This document shows positions 28,701 to 36,720 of a stretch of 64,000 bases of DNA, piece by piece. A model generated the notes under the pieces. That model was not told where the DNA came from, did not search any database, and saw only the letters and a list, made by a program, of their open reading frames with translations. The translations under genes were made by a program, and so were the position numbers. Each line of letters starts with the position of its first letter. The first letter of the stretch is position 1. This DNA comes from Paraescarpia echinospica (lineage: Eukaryota > Annelida > Polychaeta > Sabellida > Siboglinidae): positions 35,168,483 to 35,232,482 of the forward strand of contig CM034544.1 of assembly GCA_020002185.1 (NCBI GenBank), written 5' to 3'.

Positions 28701-31700
28701 AACACGTACATTTCTATTTTTTCACTTGTTATCATAGTTGATTTGAATAATGGCTCCCGAGGTTACAGACATTATTGGGCACAGCTTGTAGTCTTTTACA
28801 GTGAAATATTGAATTCATGCCTCAGTTACAAACTTTTTAACATGACAAATAGGAACGTCACCATTATCCAGGATCCATTGAGGATAATGAGTAAGGTCAT
28901 CTTTAGGTAAAATAGCATTTAAACAATAGTCTGGTACATCACTATTTATTTCCTTTGAAGTCAAACCTCCATTTGAAAGTCATCCTGATTTGTATATCAC
29001 GATATGACTGAAAATAGATACATGTGGATCACTCGAATTCCCCCGCGATGGTAATTACCAAGTGGCATATTGTGAAGCTATTAGTATTATGTCACAGGAA
29101 TTACACATTCAGCCCATGGACATTTTGCAACACAGTCATTTAACAATTCAAACATCGTCATCGTCAATGTTCCCAGCAATAGGTGTCGGGTCCTCGGGTT
29201 CATCTTCGTCCGCAATCTGGTTGGCACAGATTTGCTTGCGACACATCAGAGTACATTTAAGACCATTTGCGATGCATTGGCAGTCGTTGGTATCGCATGC
29301 CCGGCTACAGTTGCATTTCATCAGCTCAAGAACAGTTGTTGGTGCTGGTAGAACGGTCATCCATTGCACGTCAAGATCACCATCTTCATCGATGATCCAT
29401 CCATGACTTGTCGGCTGTGGGACTTCTGGTTTTGCTTCAAGTGACCTGCGCCATATTGCAGCCTGATAGTTGGCCCGTCTAGTATGCTGTTGGAGGCAGT
29501 CTCTGCAGGGTGGGAGAGATGATGAGCTAATATCTCCCCTCTTGGCACAGAAAAGCCTGTACCGGTATTCGTTGACCCTAACGGTCGCTCCTTTTGAGGC
29601 ATATAGACTGCACACAAATGCCTCAAGCTTCTGGTTGACTTCATCCGAGACTTCCCACGATTGTCCAAGATCCGTGAAACATTATTGATAATCCTCCTCT
29701 TTTCTCAATATTTTCAGAGGTCTACGCTTTCCTTTTCCTGAGAAGGAGCTGATAGAGTCGCATCCGATAAATGCATGGAAGCCTATGAGTGCAGTGCATA
29801 GCTTTTTTCCTAATGTCGAAGCTACCTTGTCTATGTCTACAATCTTTTTGGCATGGGATATCGGACTTGAAAGCTAAGGCAAGCACCATTATGCCAGTGT
29901 CTTGAGCATTGATAACAACATGTTGTATCCACTTTTTGCTGCATCTACAGCATGGTGCAAGACCCTGGTGTCGGCCTCCTCGTGTGTTAATGTGAGCTCA
30001 TCAATCTCCACGCAGCTGCCTACTTTGAAGCATTTTTCTTCACAGGTCATGAAGATAGTCTTGTTGCCGATGCTCTCCCTATGCTTCTCAACCTTCCATT
30101 CTTCAATCAGAATCGTATGAGACTGCTTTTGTTGTATGGATCCTGCAGTAGTTTTCTCCTTTGGCGGATTTCATGACCAGGCGCAAATGTCTTGAACCTG
30201 ACTCCTTCATCTGATCCACGTTTTCTTCTCTCAGCATTCTTTATAGACATTTCTCTGTATACATCGAACACAACATCAATTCTATTACTGTCCCTGCCTT
30301 CATGTAAAGCTAAGTCCAGTGCATTCTTTGATAACTGTGCAAATGTCTGACCTTCACCTTTCAGGCGTTGCAGAAGTGCCATCCCATTGATGATGTTTGC
30401 ATTCGGCTGTGGCACAGTCTCAGCAGCTGATACATCCTGTGCCAGAGCTTCAGGTAGAGTTGACTTGGCTGTCTTTTGAATTTAACCATCCGGTGTCGCC
30501 AAAGCCCATGGTATTGGGCCCAACGGGTACGCCAATACATCTTGTAGATCAAGGTCACGAGCCTGCGCAGTATCATGTTCACAAATAAACGCCGGTCAGC
30601 TTCCAAGGACAATCTGTTTACCCTTTTCAGGTGTCAGTTTTATTTTCTTCTTCAAGTCAGAAAATGTTTTCAACTTCAGCTTGGTAATTTTCTGATTATA
30701 CGGCTGTTTCGGTGGATCTGTGTCGAGACGGTCCTTCTTGAATTTCTCATAGGCCTCTTTTCCAACTGTGTGCGCTTGCTTCATGTCTTTGGCAACCTAC
30801 ACTGGTGCCAATCTCCCGCTTGAGATGCTGACAAGTTCGGGATGATTCCCACTCATTGGATTAATCCATTCTTCTTCCAGAATAGGAATTGTAGAATTTA
30901 CGTCAGAATGGTCCCTCTGAATGCGGCTAGGCCGAAGATCAGCATGGGTGAAATTTGGATTCGGCTGAGTGACCATCTGCTTTATTTGTCTTAGAGAAAG
31001 GCTGCGATACTATGAGGTCAAATAGTACCTGCTGACAGCTGAGGCTTTCAAGCTGAATGCTTTTGTCCCTCGTGGAGTTTTGGTGTCGCTATCGACCGTT
31101 TCCTCAATTGTCTGGTCAACGGGGATTTTCCCAAAAGGATTTATTGACCCACGTTGAACGGAGAAGCCCCCGTTTGACAGGTATGCATGCGCATCTGGGT
31201 GGCTGTTGGCTAGTTGGGACATTTGCGCCAAATAGACTGAACCATAACGTGAGTAGTTTATCCGGTCGAATGAGAAGGCCCAGTACAGCAGAGCTTGGAA
31301 AGAGTGGAGATGCAACAACCAGTCACCTTCTCTAGATGCACGTATCAGACCCAGCATCATGTCCACCATATCGATGTAGGACACCCAGAAGGCTGCAAGC
31401 TCTCCTCTACTTCCATCTTGCATACTGTCAAGGAATGCCTCAAAGTAGCTAAGAATCTACTACGCTTGGATTGGTCAAGACGTCATTAAGAGCTGTCTGA
31501 CATAAATCGTCACATGCTGCATCAATGCATCTAATTGCATCTTCAAGCTCTGGTATATCATTCCGGTGCGAAGCTTTCAGCGATGGTACGAATTCCTCCC
31601 ATGCTAACCGGAGAAATGCTTCATACACCAATTTATAAAGCCTCACTTCACGATTGTACTGGCGTCCTTCCAGCACTGCCTGGACAGAACCCTCTGCAAA

Positions 31701-34700
31701 GATTCCTGATTCGACAGCCAACTCTCTTAGACCAGCATCTTGGAATCGCTTCCCAATGACTGATAGAAAGTTGAGGACTGCATGGCAGTCACCCATTCTC
31801 AAAATGATGCCTTCAAAGTATTCATTATGCTTCCATACGATTTCGGATGCCTTCGCCTACAAGGCCTGATCAAAGACATAGATAATGCTGGGTAACTGAA
31901 GCTCCTGGCTGATCTTCTAGGACTGATTCAGTAGCTCAAATACTGTTGCCATCACTGTTGCTGGTGCATTAATACTAGGCAGATACGATATTTTATCTCG
32001 ATGAACTTCTACGTCATTTCTTGTCAGAACGTTGAAGCCAGTCCAACTTGGAACACTTGTGTCTGTCAGCCGAGAAAGCACCCAAATACGGTTTTTCTTT
32101 TGTGCACTTTCAACTGCTACACTTGCATCAGGAACAAGTGTTAAATTGCTCCAGGACCAGTCGGTTCTTCAGGATTGTACTGTGGAAGAGGTAAGCTGCT
32201 GACATCAATGGACCTCTTCTTGGATATTTCAACTGTCCGCTTTGGTGTGAATGGAAGTGGCCCAATAAAGCTTTCTTGGATTGCAATGCTGTTAACACGA
32301 TGTGATGTCCCTGCTCCAGAGAGGGTTTCCTCGAGGTTGTCTATATTGTCCCACGCAGGTATTGTGAAATTTTTTATTAAAATGTCAGCTGGGAGTATAA
32401 TGTCGCTGCATGTGGAGAATTCCATTTTCTGCATACACAGTGCTGTTTCAATTTGTTCAATCAAAATATGATACTCCATGCCCCAAGCGATTCACTATTT
32501 GAATCAGTTCAACATTCCTTGTAAGTATATTTACTGCCAGTGGCAGCAAGACATGCAAAGGAGGACGGCGTCTTCCTGCAGTAACGGCATATATGATATA
32601 TTGGGCAATGGAAGCGTTCTGCAACTATGTACACTTGCTCGGGTTTGACTCGTCACTACGACCAGTAATTAACAGTTGTAAAAATTTAGAGATCGATTCT
32701 GGTATCCTGGCTGATTCTAAAGTCTGATTTAATGGTTGAGGTGGCCACTCTTCCTCAACTTTCTGCTCTTTGATGTCTGCTCTCAAGAAAACTGCCGCCT
32801 TTTTTAGTATTGCTTATGAATCCGAGCCAGAAGATCTGAGGTCTTCCAGCTCCTTTCGCATCATCACATTCTCGAGGATCAGATGCTCCCTCGACAGATT
32901 GTCAGGGTAGACATAGAGTTCCCCCTTCATCTTGAATGAAGTGTAGTGCCTCTTCAAATTCACTTTCCAGTTCTCGACGGATTTGCTTCTTTGTTGACTC
33001 TTCTACCTGATCGATGCCATGAGACTCGATTATGGCTACAAGCTTTTGGGAGAGGTCCACCATCCTAACTGCTCTGGTATTGGTAAATAGATTGTTTCGG
33101 ATGAAAGCAAATAGTTCATTATAGGAGTCATCCACAACAGACTTATAGTTTACGCCAAGGTCGTTTGAGTCTTCAATGTCTTTTGGCTTGTTGGTGGGTC
33201 TGGTGTAATCCCTATAGCACGTTCGGTGATCGTATCTAATTATTACAAATCGAACGCTATGCTGCTGCAACTTAACTAGCGGCTTTCATGTGCACCCGTG
33301 TCTGAGGCTGACCCTAAAGTGCTGCCCTCTGTTGGAAGACAATGATTATCTGCTCCTGTTGTCACTACCCCCCCCCCGCTGTCTTATTGTTTTTGATTTT
33401 ACCGATATACTCAACTTTGACAGATTTGGGCATAGGTAGGTGTCTTATAGCAAGGAAATCTCAAAATCACTCTTTTCTGCGATTTTCTTAAAAATGCCAT
33501 TTCAAAACTGATGTTTTACCCAGAAACTGACCATTCTTCCTAAGTACATTGTACACAAAGGTAACTAAAAAACTGAATGGGTTTGCCATTGAAAGCACCC
33601 CAATATTTCATGTGAATCTTGAGATATGAATTTTGAAAGTTTTGTCACCAAAAAACGTATTTTTTGCCTCAAAATGGCCGTTTCTATGGCAACCATTAAG
33701 ACATTTTTTGAATAAATGGTACCAAAAAATCAACACTTATACTGGTCATAATTTCAACTTTTGGAATGTTGTTCTAGCTGTACATTCCCTTTTTTAACAG
33801 GATAATTTCAAAAAACGTGATTTTACCCCAAAAAATCATATTTTCCCACAAAAAAGGTATTAAGCTACCACTTGGGAATGTCCATCATACTGAGAAATGT
33901 ACCCAAGATGATGATCTTTCAAAAAAATATAGTGAGCCTTTGTCCCTGAAAATGGTACCGGCATGTGAATTTTTGGGTATTGGCCCATGGCCTAAATATA
34001 CTAAAATAAAGGAGTGGTTTGTCCACAAGTACTGAAGACAAGGATCACAAAGAAGAACTGGCATCCACACTGAAGAGGGATGATGAGCATGTGAGACCTC
34101 TGACCAAGCATGCTGTTAATAACAGCGTCCAGTACGTTTTTCAATGTTCCATCCAACAAGCAATCACTAGTGATCTTTCTTTGTGAATATATGGTCAGTC
34201 GTGCATCCCAGTGGCTGGAAGCACACACAGCGTGTACACTCCTGGTTGTTGGAGGCACCACCAATGGTGAGGTAGTGAAATCAATCAGTAGTCGAGGTGT
34301 AGAAGAATACATATACTTTGCCAGTACACAAGAAGAAGCTGACACCAGGATGCTTCTCCATGCTGGTTTTGCTGATGCAGACTTCGGAGCACGTGGTATA
34401 CTAGGAACCATAATAATTAAGTCACCAGACACATATGTATTAGTGCTTGCTGCATACTACTTTATCGTACGAGTACGGTTGATATAATTAAGTGGAGGCC
34501 GTATAATTATTACTTGCTCCGCATTTGATTGGTTGAAAAAGCGTTCCATTTCCTGTTCTCTACTATCTGTTCTCTACTATCTCGTAATTACGAGATAGGT
34601 ATCTCGTAATTACGAGATAATATTTCGTAATTACGAGACAGAAAGTTTTATTCTGGTGGCACCAACAGGCTTCCGTAGATTATTGAGTCATTTGAAAACC

Positions 34701-34902
34701 GAATCATATACTAACTTAGATATACATAATACCAGATTTTCCCCAGGTGATTATCGTAATGAGCTGGGTCGACACGGAGGGTAGCAAGACCAACACCGTA
34801 CGGATGTTCCGGATCCCCTCCGGCAAAGACCATTATACAGCCGATGACGAGTACTTTGCAACGAAACTGGGGGCTGAAGAAGACGCAGACGAGGACTTGT
34901 GA
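9671..34902 (+). CDS. Pyruvate-kinase-like protein, nine exons, likely pseudoenzyme
   Basis: Nine exons (9671-9938, 13107-13285, 18189-18350, 19404-19610, 20815-20961, 21240-21503, 22668-22776, 24802-25037, 34747-34902) have GT/AG borders and join in frame to 575 codons, close to the usual 530-590 residues. The order follows pyruvate kinase: CTIGPAS, the DTKG loop, the B domain, KIENHEG, the GIMVAR segment, QMLESM and the C domain with W and R retained. Pyruvate kinase transfers phosphate from phosphoenolpyruvate to ADP in the cytosol. Against human PKM, NFSHG is DFTSY (N75D, S77T), the Mg2+ ligand D296 is Ser (ARRSLG for ARGDLG), T328 is Ala (ICAAQ), and R120 is Thr. K270, E272, R73 and D113 remain. 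Loss of activity is inferred. The ATG at 9671 is the first in-frame Met; the true start may differ. Confidence 0.85.
10151..10480 (-). pseudogene. LINE ORF2 C-terminal relic in kinase intron 1
   Basis: On the minus strand the segment reads [20 protein letters not shown] followed by WN-LPLSVRS-like residues. This is the conserved tail of reverse-transcriptase proteins of CR1/L2-type LINEs. The catalytic part is absent and the frame is short, so it is a 5'-truncated relic. Confidence 0.6.
10568..11588 (+). repeat. 78-bp minisatellite, about 13 copies
   Basis: The unit is 78 bp (26 codons) and is repeated head to tail with few substitutions, such as T/C and G/A at fixed positions. Because 78 is divisible by three and no unit contains a stop in several frames, open frames of about 300 codons appear on both strands. 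They have no protein-family features. The array lies in kinase intron 1. Confidence 0.95.
11590..11682 (+). repeat. Dispersed repeat with GAGGTGAC motifs, copy B
   Basis: It resembles 1450-1645, with GAGGTGAC-like words followed by AAAGCGAGGTTCAACTGTAC. It follows the 78-bp array directly. Confidence 0.35.
12990..13072 (+). repeat. 16-bp tandem repeat (ATTATCATTATTTAGT)n
   Basis: Four to five copies of a 16-bp AT-rich unit sit immediately upstream of the acceptor of kinase exon 2. A related ATT-rich tract lies at about 12735-12810. Confidence 0.85.
13107..13285 (+). CDS. Pyruvate-kinase-like exon 2
   Basis: The exon carries [11 protein letters not shown], matching the MNVARLNFSHG site of active enzymes but with N75 and S77 (human PKM numbering) replaced. 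It also carries [13 protein letters not shown], where D113 and T114 are kept and R120 is Thr. The acceptor is TATAG and the donor GTGGGT, ending in phase 0. Confidence 0.8.
13297..13335 (+). repeat. tRNA-like SINE head fragment
   Basis: GCGGCGTAGTGCCTAGAGCA resembles a tRNA 5' half with an A box (TAGTGCCTAGAG). It is followed by an anticodon-arm-like CGGACTCTCAG. No B box follows, because the palindrome at 13326 takes over. It is probably a truncated tRNA-derived SINE. Confidence 0.3.
13326..13491. repeat. Long palindrome with AT-rich centre
   Basis: The left arm 13326-13360 (starting GGACTCTCAGTCGACAG) is matched by its reverse complement at 13457-13491, with about one mismatch in 36 bases. 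The loop holds about three copies of an AT-rich unit of 28 bp. It lies 40 bp downstream of kinase exon 2 and could extrude as a cruciform. Confidence 0.85.
13492..13762. repeat. Inverted (CT)n and (GA)n tracts
   Basis: A (CT)n run of about 70 bases (13492-13564) is followed by a CTCC-rich polypyrimidine stretch, then a (GA)n run of about 75 bases (13687-13762). The two tracts are mutually complementary and could form a long hairpin or triplex. The low-complexity open frames here are artefacts. Confidence 0.9.
14370..15086 (-). pseudogene. RTE LINE reverse transcriptase fragment
   Basis: The palm motif YADDM is intact. Downstream are [28 protein letters not shown] and the [22 protein letters not shown] tail, all typical of RTE-group enzymes. 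The fingers region between this frame and the linker (about 15086-15460) is degraded, and the C-terminus is cut at 14370. Confidence 0.75.
15462..16570 (-). pseudogene. RTE LINE endonuclease and linker fragment
   Basis: The frame 16570-15914 carries the C-terminal half of an APE-type endonuclease: GADLNRHV for the GDFN motif, a NTGFQKR-HLITYKS segment, and INYLFIKRR in place of the catalytic VDYI-type strand. The linker continues in another frame at 15908-15462, so at least one frameshift separates them near 15910. Such endonucleases nick target DNA to prime reverse transcription. Confidence 0.65.
17100..17260 (-). repeat. Probable LINE 3' end with ATG/ATT tail
   Basis: On the minus strand the sequence reads GTCCGAATAAATATGTTGATGATG and then runs into ATT and ACC/ACT triplets. 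That matches a polyadenylation-like signal with a (TGA)-type tail as in L2-group LINEs. No coding part was seen in the flanking 17260-18160. Confidence 0.35.
18189..18350 (+). CDS. Pyruvate-kinase-like exon 3 (B domain)
   Basis: The 54 codons are in phase 0. They begin [13 protein letters not shown] and contain [20 protein letters not shown], matching the lid (B) domain. The usual VDDG turn reads INNDN. The acceptor is GCAG and the donor GTGGGG. Confidence 0.8.
19404..19610 (+). CDS. Pyruvate-kinase-like exon 4
   Basis: The 69 codons include [18 protein letters not shown] and [17 protein letters not shown], the return from the B domain into the A-domain barrel. The canonical KKGVNLPG is changed before LPG. 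The exon is in phase 0 with a GTAAAA donor. Confidence 0.85.
19648..19925 (+). mobile_element. tRNA-derived SINE, copy 1
   Basis: The head looks tRNA-like and has a perfect B box GGTTCGATCCC (about 19690), followed by ACCTTGGGCAAGTTAGTTCA, a motif common in invertebrate tRNA-SINEs. The body GTGGATATTTGTGTACGA...GCGCATTAATTG is shared with 21850-22045. No functional tRNA is claimed. Confidence 0.65.
20815..20961 (+). CDS. Pyruvate-kinase-like exon 5 (Mg2+ site altered)
   Basis: The exon carries [18 protein letters not shown], so K270 and E272 are kept, then [14 protein letters not shown]. Active enzymes have ARGDLG here, and the Asp (D296 in human PKM) coordinates Mg2+; it is Ser in this gene. 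The acceptor is TTTAG, the donor GTGAGT, in phase 0. Confidence 0.9.
21240..21503 (+). CDS. Pyruvate-kinase-like exon 6
   Basis: The 88 codons include [21 protein letters not shown] (T328 replaced by Ala), [20 protein letters not shown] and [13 protein letters not shown] (canonical LSGETAKGDYPLE). The acceptor is GTTAG. The donor GTGTAG is a weak match to the consensus. Confidence 0.9.
21850..22045 (+). mobile_element. tRNA-derived SINE, copy 2 (body only)
   Basis: It shares with 19648-19925 the words CTTGGGCAA, GTGGATATTTGTGTACGA, CGCGCATTAATTG and GATGGTGTTC-ATTGAACA in the same order. The tRNA-like head is missing or unrecognisable. Confidence 0.6.
22668..22776 (+). CDS. Pyruvate-kinase-like exon 7
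   Basis: This short exon reads [14 protein letters not shown] and then [18 protein letters not shown], matching the start of the C domain. It ends in phase 1 before GTAATG, and exon 8 completes the split codon. Confidence 0.8.
23250..23395. repeat. 18-bp minisatellite, about eight copies
   Basis: The unit is of the type CAAGTGCCTTGGGATTAG with single-base variants (GG/GT). It lies in kinase intron 7. Confidence 0.9.
23853..24725. repeat. 23-bp minisatellite, about 37 copies
   Basis: Head-to-tail units contain GCACACATGAACACACGAAG or the GCACGCATG variant. A few units deviate, with a shortened stretch at 24420-24450. Because 23 is not divisible by three, each frame reads a 23-residue period. 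All three minus-strand frames are open, which produces spurious ORFs of up to 340 codons. Confidence 0.95.
24802..25037 (+). CDS. Pyruvate-kinase-like exon 8
   Basis: It completes the codon from exon 7 and reads [20 protein letters not shown], matching the TKSG...YRPRAPI segment of the C domain. It then runs through [16 protein letters not shown] to GST. The Trp and Arg that match the effector-site residues of vertebrate isoforms are present. The donor is GTAACA, in phase 0. Confidence 0.85.
25575..25683. repeat. Left TIR (about 105 bp) of the outer intron-8 element
   Basis: It contains GGAACGC, CCAATCAAATGCGGAGCAAG and GGCCTCCACTTA, then CAACCGTAC. The reverse complement, about 95% identical by eye, lies at 34462-34565. 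The pair brackets 8.8 kb of intron 8. Confidence 0.8.
25688..25816 (+). CDS. Orphan exon-like ORF, weakly death-domain-like
   Basis: After a good acceptor (GTGCAG) come 42 open codons to TAG. The residues include [19 protein letters not shown] and LGLSYMDI. The pattern of an amphipathic helix followed by LGLS-DI resembles part of a death-fold domain, but the resemblance is weak. In phase it could follow kinase exon 8 as an alternative 3' exon. It begins a few bases inside the left TIR. Chance is possible. Confidence 0.3.
   Translation, partial: VAGHLSELVLDVVDRDVAAALYFHLGLSYMDIHGVLVINHRK
25920..26800. repeat. Degenerate tandem repeat of about 200 bp, five copies
   Basis: The anchor phrase CAAGGTCAC-ATCAAATGATGAATTTTCGAAA recurs in diverged form near 25980, 26160, 26345, 26550 and 26755. 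The copies are strongly diverged, with no coding features. Confidence 0.55.
27439..28026 (+). pseudogene. Outer TIR-element gene, N-terminal part
   Basis: The first 90 codons carry a Cys pair CVICQECL and a later [13 protein letters not shown], a C2-x-HC-like zinc-binding head. I have seen this head in a large uncharacterised, transposon-like protein family of marine invertebrates. A stop follows at 27709, and homologous fragments continue in other frames to [15 protein letters not shown] near 27960-28000. The reading is then cut by the inner element. It resumes after 33995. Confidence 0.5.
28027..28640. repeat. Left TIR of the inner element
   Basis: It is inverted relative to 33385-33995. 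Shared words include CATGCCGGTACCATTTT and CAAAGTTGAGTATATCGGTA. Confidence 0.8.
29148..33270 (-). pseudogene. Inner element's large uncharacterised protein, broken
   Basis: Minus-strand fragments follow one another in the order of a single protein. They are [13 protein letters not shown] (33270-32902), a [13 protein letters not shown] segment in a shifted frame with a stop, [16 protein letters not shown] (32479-32141), [20 protein letters not shown] (about 32060), [20 protein letters not shown] (31802-31449), [18 protein letters not shown] (31423-31010), and [16 protein letters not shown] then a Cys-rich [13 protein letters not shown] tail (29615-29148). I recognise the layout from repeated invertebrate genes of unknown function. 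At least five frame breaks or stops make it a pseudogene. Confidence 0.65.
33385..33995. repeat. Right TIR of the inner element
   Basis: It is inverted relative to 28027-28640. The inner edge is TACCGATATACTCAACTTTG and the outer edge is GTATTGGCCCATGGCCTAA. Confidence 0.8.
33996..34466 (+). pseudogene. Outer TIR-element gene, second part
   Basis: After the inner element, plus-strand fragments resume: [20 protein letters not shown], then [20 protein letters not shown] and [14 protein letters not shown], ending [12 protein letters not shown]. The [11 protein letters not shown]...SPDT-VLVL pattern is typical of the middle of the same uncharacterised family, perhaps a nuclease-like fold. A frameshift lies near 34160, and the right TIR truncates the gene. 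An identical copy is at 56950-57420. Confidence 0.55.
34462..34565. repeat. Right TIR (about 105 bp) of the outer intron-8 element
   Basis: It is the reverse complement of 25575-25683, about 95% by eye, starting GTACGGTTGATAT. The second haplotype copy is at 57416-57519. Confidence 0.8.
34584..34642. repeat. Three palindromes of the CTCGTAATTACGAG type
   Basis: ATCTCGTAATTACGAGAT occurs twice and TTCGTAATTACGAGA once within 60 bp, about 105 bp upstream of the last kinase exon. Each is a perfect self-complementary palindrome. The same trio is at 57538-57596. Confidence 0.85.
34747..34902 (+). CDS. Pyruvate-kinase-like exon 9 (last exon)
   Basis: After CCCCAG the exon reads [20 protein letters not shown], aligning with VVIVLTGW...TNTMRV at the end of the kinase C domain. 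It ends in an acidic tail EEDADEDL and TGA (34900-34902). The phase fits exon 8 exactly. It is repeated at 57701-57856. Confidence 0.85.
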   Translation: MIIVMSWVDTEGSKTNTVRMFRIPSGKDHYTADDEYFATKLGAEEDADEDL

Positions 34903-36192
34903 CGATTACGCCACCTGGCGAATTAAATGCGAGCTGCCGCCGCCTGGCGAGTAGGATCCTGGAATCCATTATCGCTGACGGTTGCCCTGCTTGGAGATTA
35001 GCGTGTCATTGATATTTATTTAACACATATAGGTGCAGGTACACGTGCTGCAATACTCGAAACAGGCTTGGTGATATGTGCCAAGCGTTTTGTGAAACGA
35101 CATAGTTTTAAATTCAATTATGTGACGTCATAATAACTTGGCCACAACACGTCACTACATTGTCTACTGTTGATGCGGTTTTTACTTCGATTATTCTTCA
35201 GTGATTTTCTTGTACAATCCATGTGAGCTTGTGTATGAAGTATACGAGCTCAGCAACAAAAAGGAAGGCTATTATTTCCATTGATTGTGGTACGTAACTT
35301 TATTCCTGACACATTGTTTATATATTTTATTACTGAGGTCGTGTGTACAACAACAAGATGGCGGCGGCGGCACAGCTTTTTTGCAAGCAAATATTCTACA
35401 GTCGCACGTACACGTGCAATATCGCATGTCCAGTTGACCATGGGCTTATGTGCGTACCACTAATTGTGAATCGTATGTTTGCAGGCATGCAATTATGTGT
35501 AGTAAATTATGGCAGTGCTAGCATACGAAGAACAATGGAGAGGTTGTATGCATATGATACGAAGCACATGTGAATCGTAAGTTTTGCTTGTTTGTGTGCG
35601 ATCACGTGGAAATCGTGGGGATGTTTTCATATAACAAAATGTGAATCGTGAGAAAGTTTGCATACTCTCACGTGTTAATCTAGGCAAAATATTGTGCGAT
35701 CATCTACGAATTGTGGAATGTTTTATAAAGGTTCACATATGGATTGTGGGAAAATATTCACACGACCGTGGGTGAGTTCGGGTATTGTATATACATCAGA
35801 CTTTAAAGTAGAAAATAGGTGGATTGCGTAATTTAAACGCGTCTTAGAGAAGGATTGACCGCTAATCACACGGTTGACAACTAAATTGGGATACATTGTA
35901 CACGGCTTGGGTCACTGTGACCGTTGCACTAATATGTCATAATAAATTGTGTCATTGAGACGTCATGAGTTATTGTTTTCGTCGGCAAAACATGTTGTCA
36001 TATCGAAAAAAACGAGTGGTCGGTAAAGGTAAGGTAAGGTTCGAAAATGGCAAGATTCGAAAAAGGCAAGATTATCGGCTCATTGACTGTTGTATAGGGC
36101 GATGACATTACGTAGGAATGTTCTTTATATGATTCTGTTTTTGCAAATACTGAGCTGAAGCGCTTCCATAATTATACACATACACACACACG

Positions 36193-36284
<92 letters not shown>

Positions 36285-36298
36285 GAATTATATATGCT
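34903..36298. other. Noncoding DNA downstream of the kinase gene
   Basis: I see no gene. A degenerate 30-35 bp repeat (GTG-ATCGTGGGAAAATGTTT-like words) occupies about 35568-35770. An (AC)n microsatellite lies at 36177-36284. The last-exon 3' UTR should start here, but no clear polyadenylation site was assigned. Confidence 0.5.
36177..36284. repeat. (AC)n microsatellite
   Basis: A short CG core is followed by a long AC tract. Its length differs from 59133-59203 by tens of bases, which explains the change in offset between the two copies. Confidence 0.9.
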
Positions 36299-36720
36299 CG
36301 TTTCATAACCGGCGACTACCACTCCAGACATGAAGGATCGATCACAAACATATTAATAGACCTAAAACTAAATACCCTACAAAAGCAGATGTCGGGATCT
36401 ACCTAATTCATGTACAAAATAGCTGAGGGATCTATCCCAGCCATCCCCGCAGAAACATACTTTCGGCCCCAAAGAATAAATAAAAGACGCATCCAACCCA
36501 AACATTTTCCAGATCACGTATCCTCAAACTTTGTACAACACCTAACAACCAATAACACCAGGTGCTATACAGTACCAGCATCCCACACCGATTCAATTCA
36601 AAAACTCATACTTTGTAAAGACAATAGTAGACTGGAATAAACTAAACGAGTCGCTGGTCCAGGCTGAGACCATAAACGATTTTAGTCGCCTATCCTGCGG
36701 CTCAAACACTCAATAACACC
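36299..36720 (+). pseudogene. LINE ORF2 C-terminal relic
   Basis: Plus-strand fragments read SITNILIDLKLNTLQKQ, FMYKIAEGSIPAIP and, after a frameshift, VDWNKLNESLVQAETINDF. That is the standard ending of CR1/L2-type reverse-transcriptase proteins. Stops and a frameshift are present. The second copy is at 59218-59630. Confidence 0.65.

Larger units (their letters stand above)
28027..33995 (-). mobile_element. Inner TIR element, about 6 kb, inserted in the outer gene
   Basis: Terminal inverted repeats of about 610 bp (28027-28640 and 33385-33995) begin with TTAG-CCATGGGCCAATAC and contain TGCCGGTACCATTTT and GGGACAAAGGCTCACTATAT in both arms. They differ by several percent. The interior holds one long minus-strand gene remnant. 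The insertion splits a plus-strand gene of the same broad family. The target-site duplication is not clear. Confidence 0.75.
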
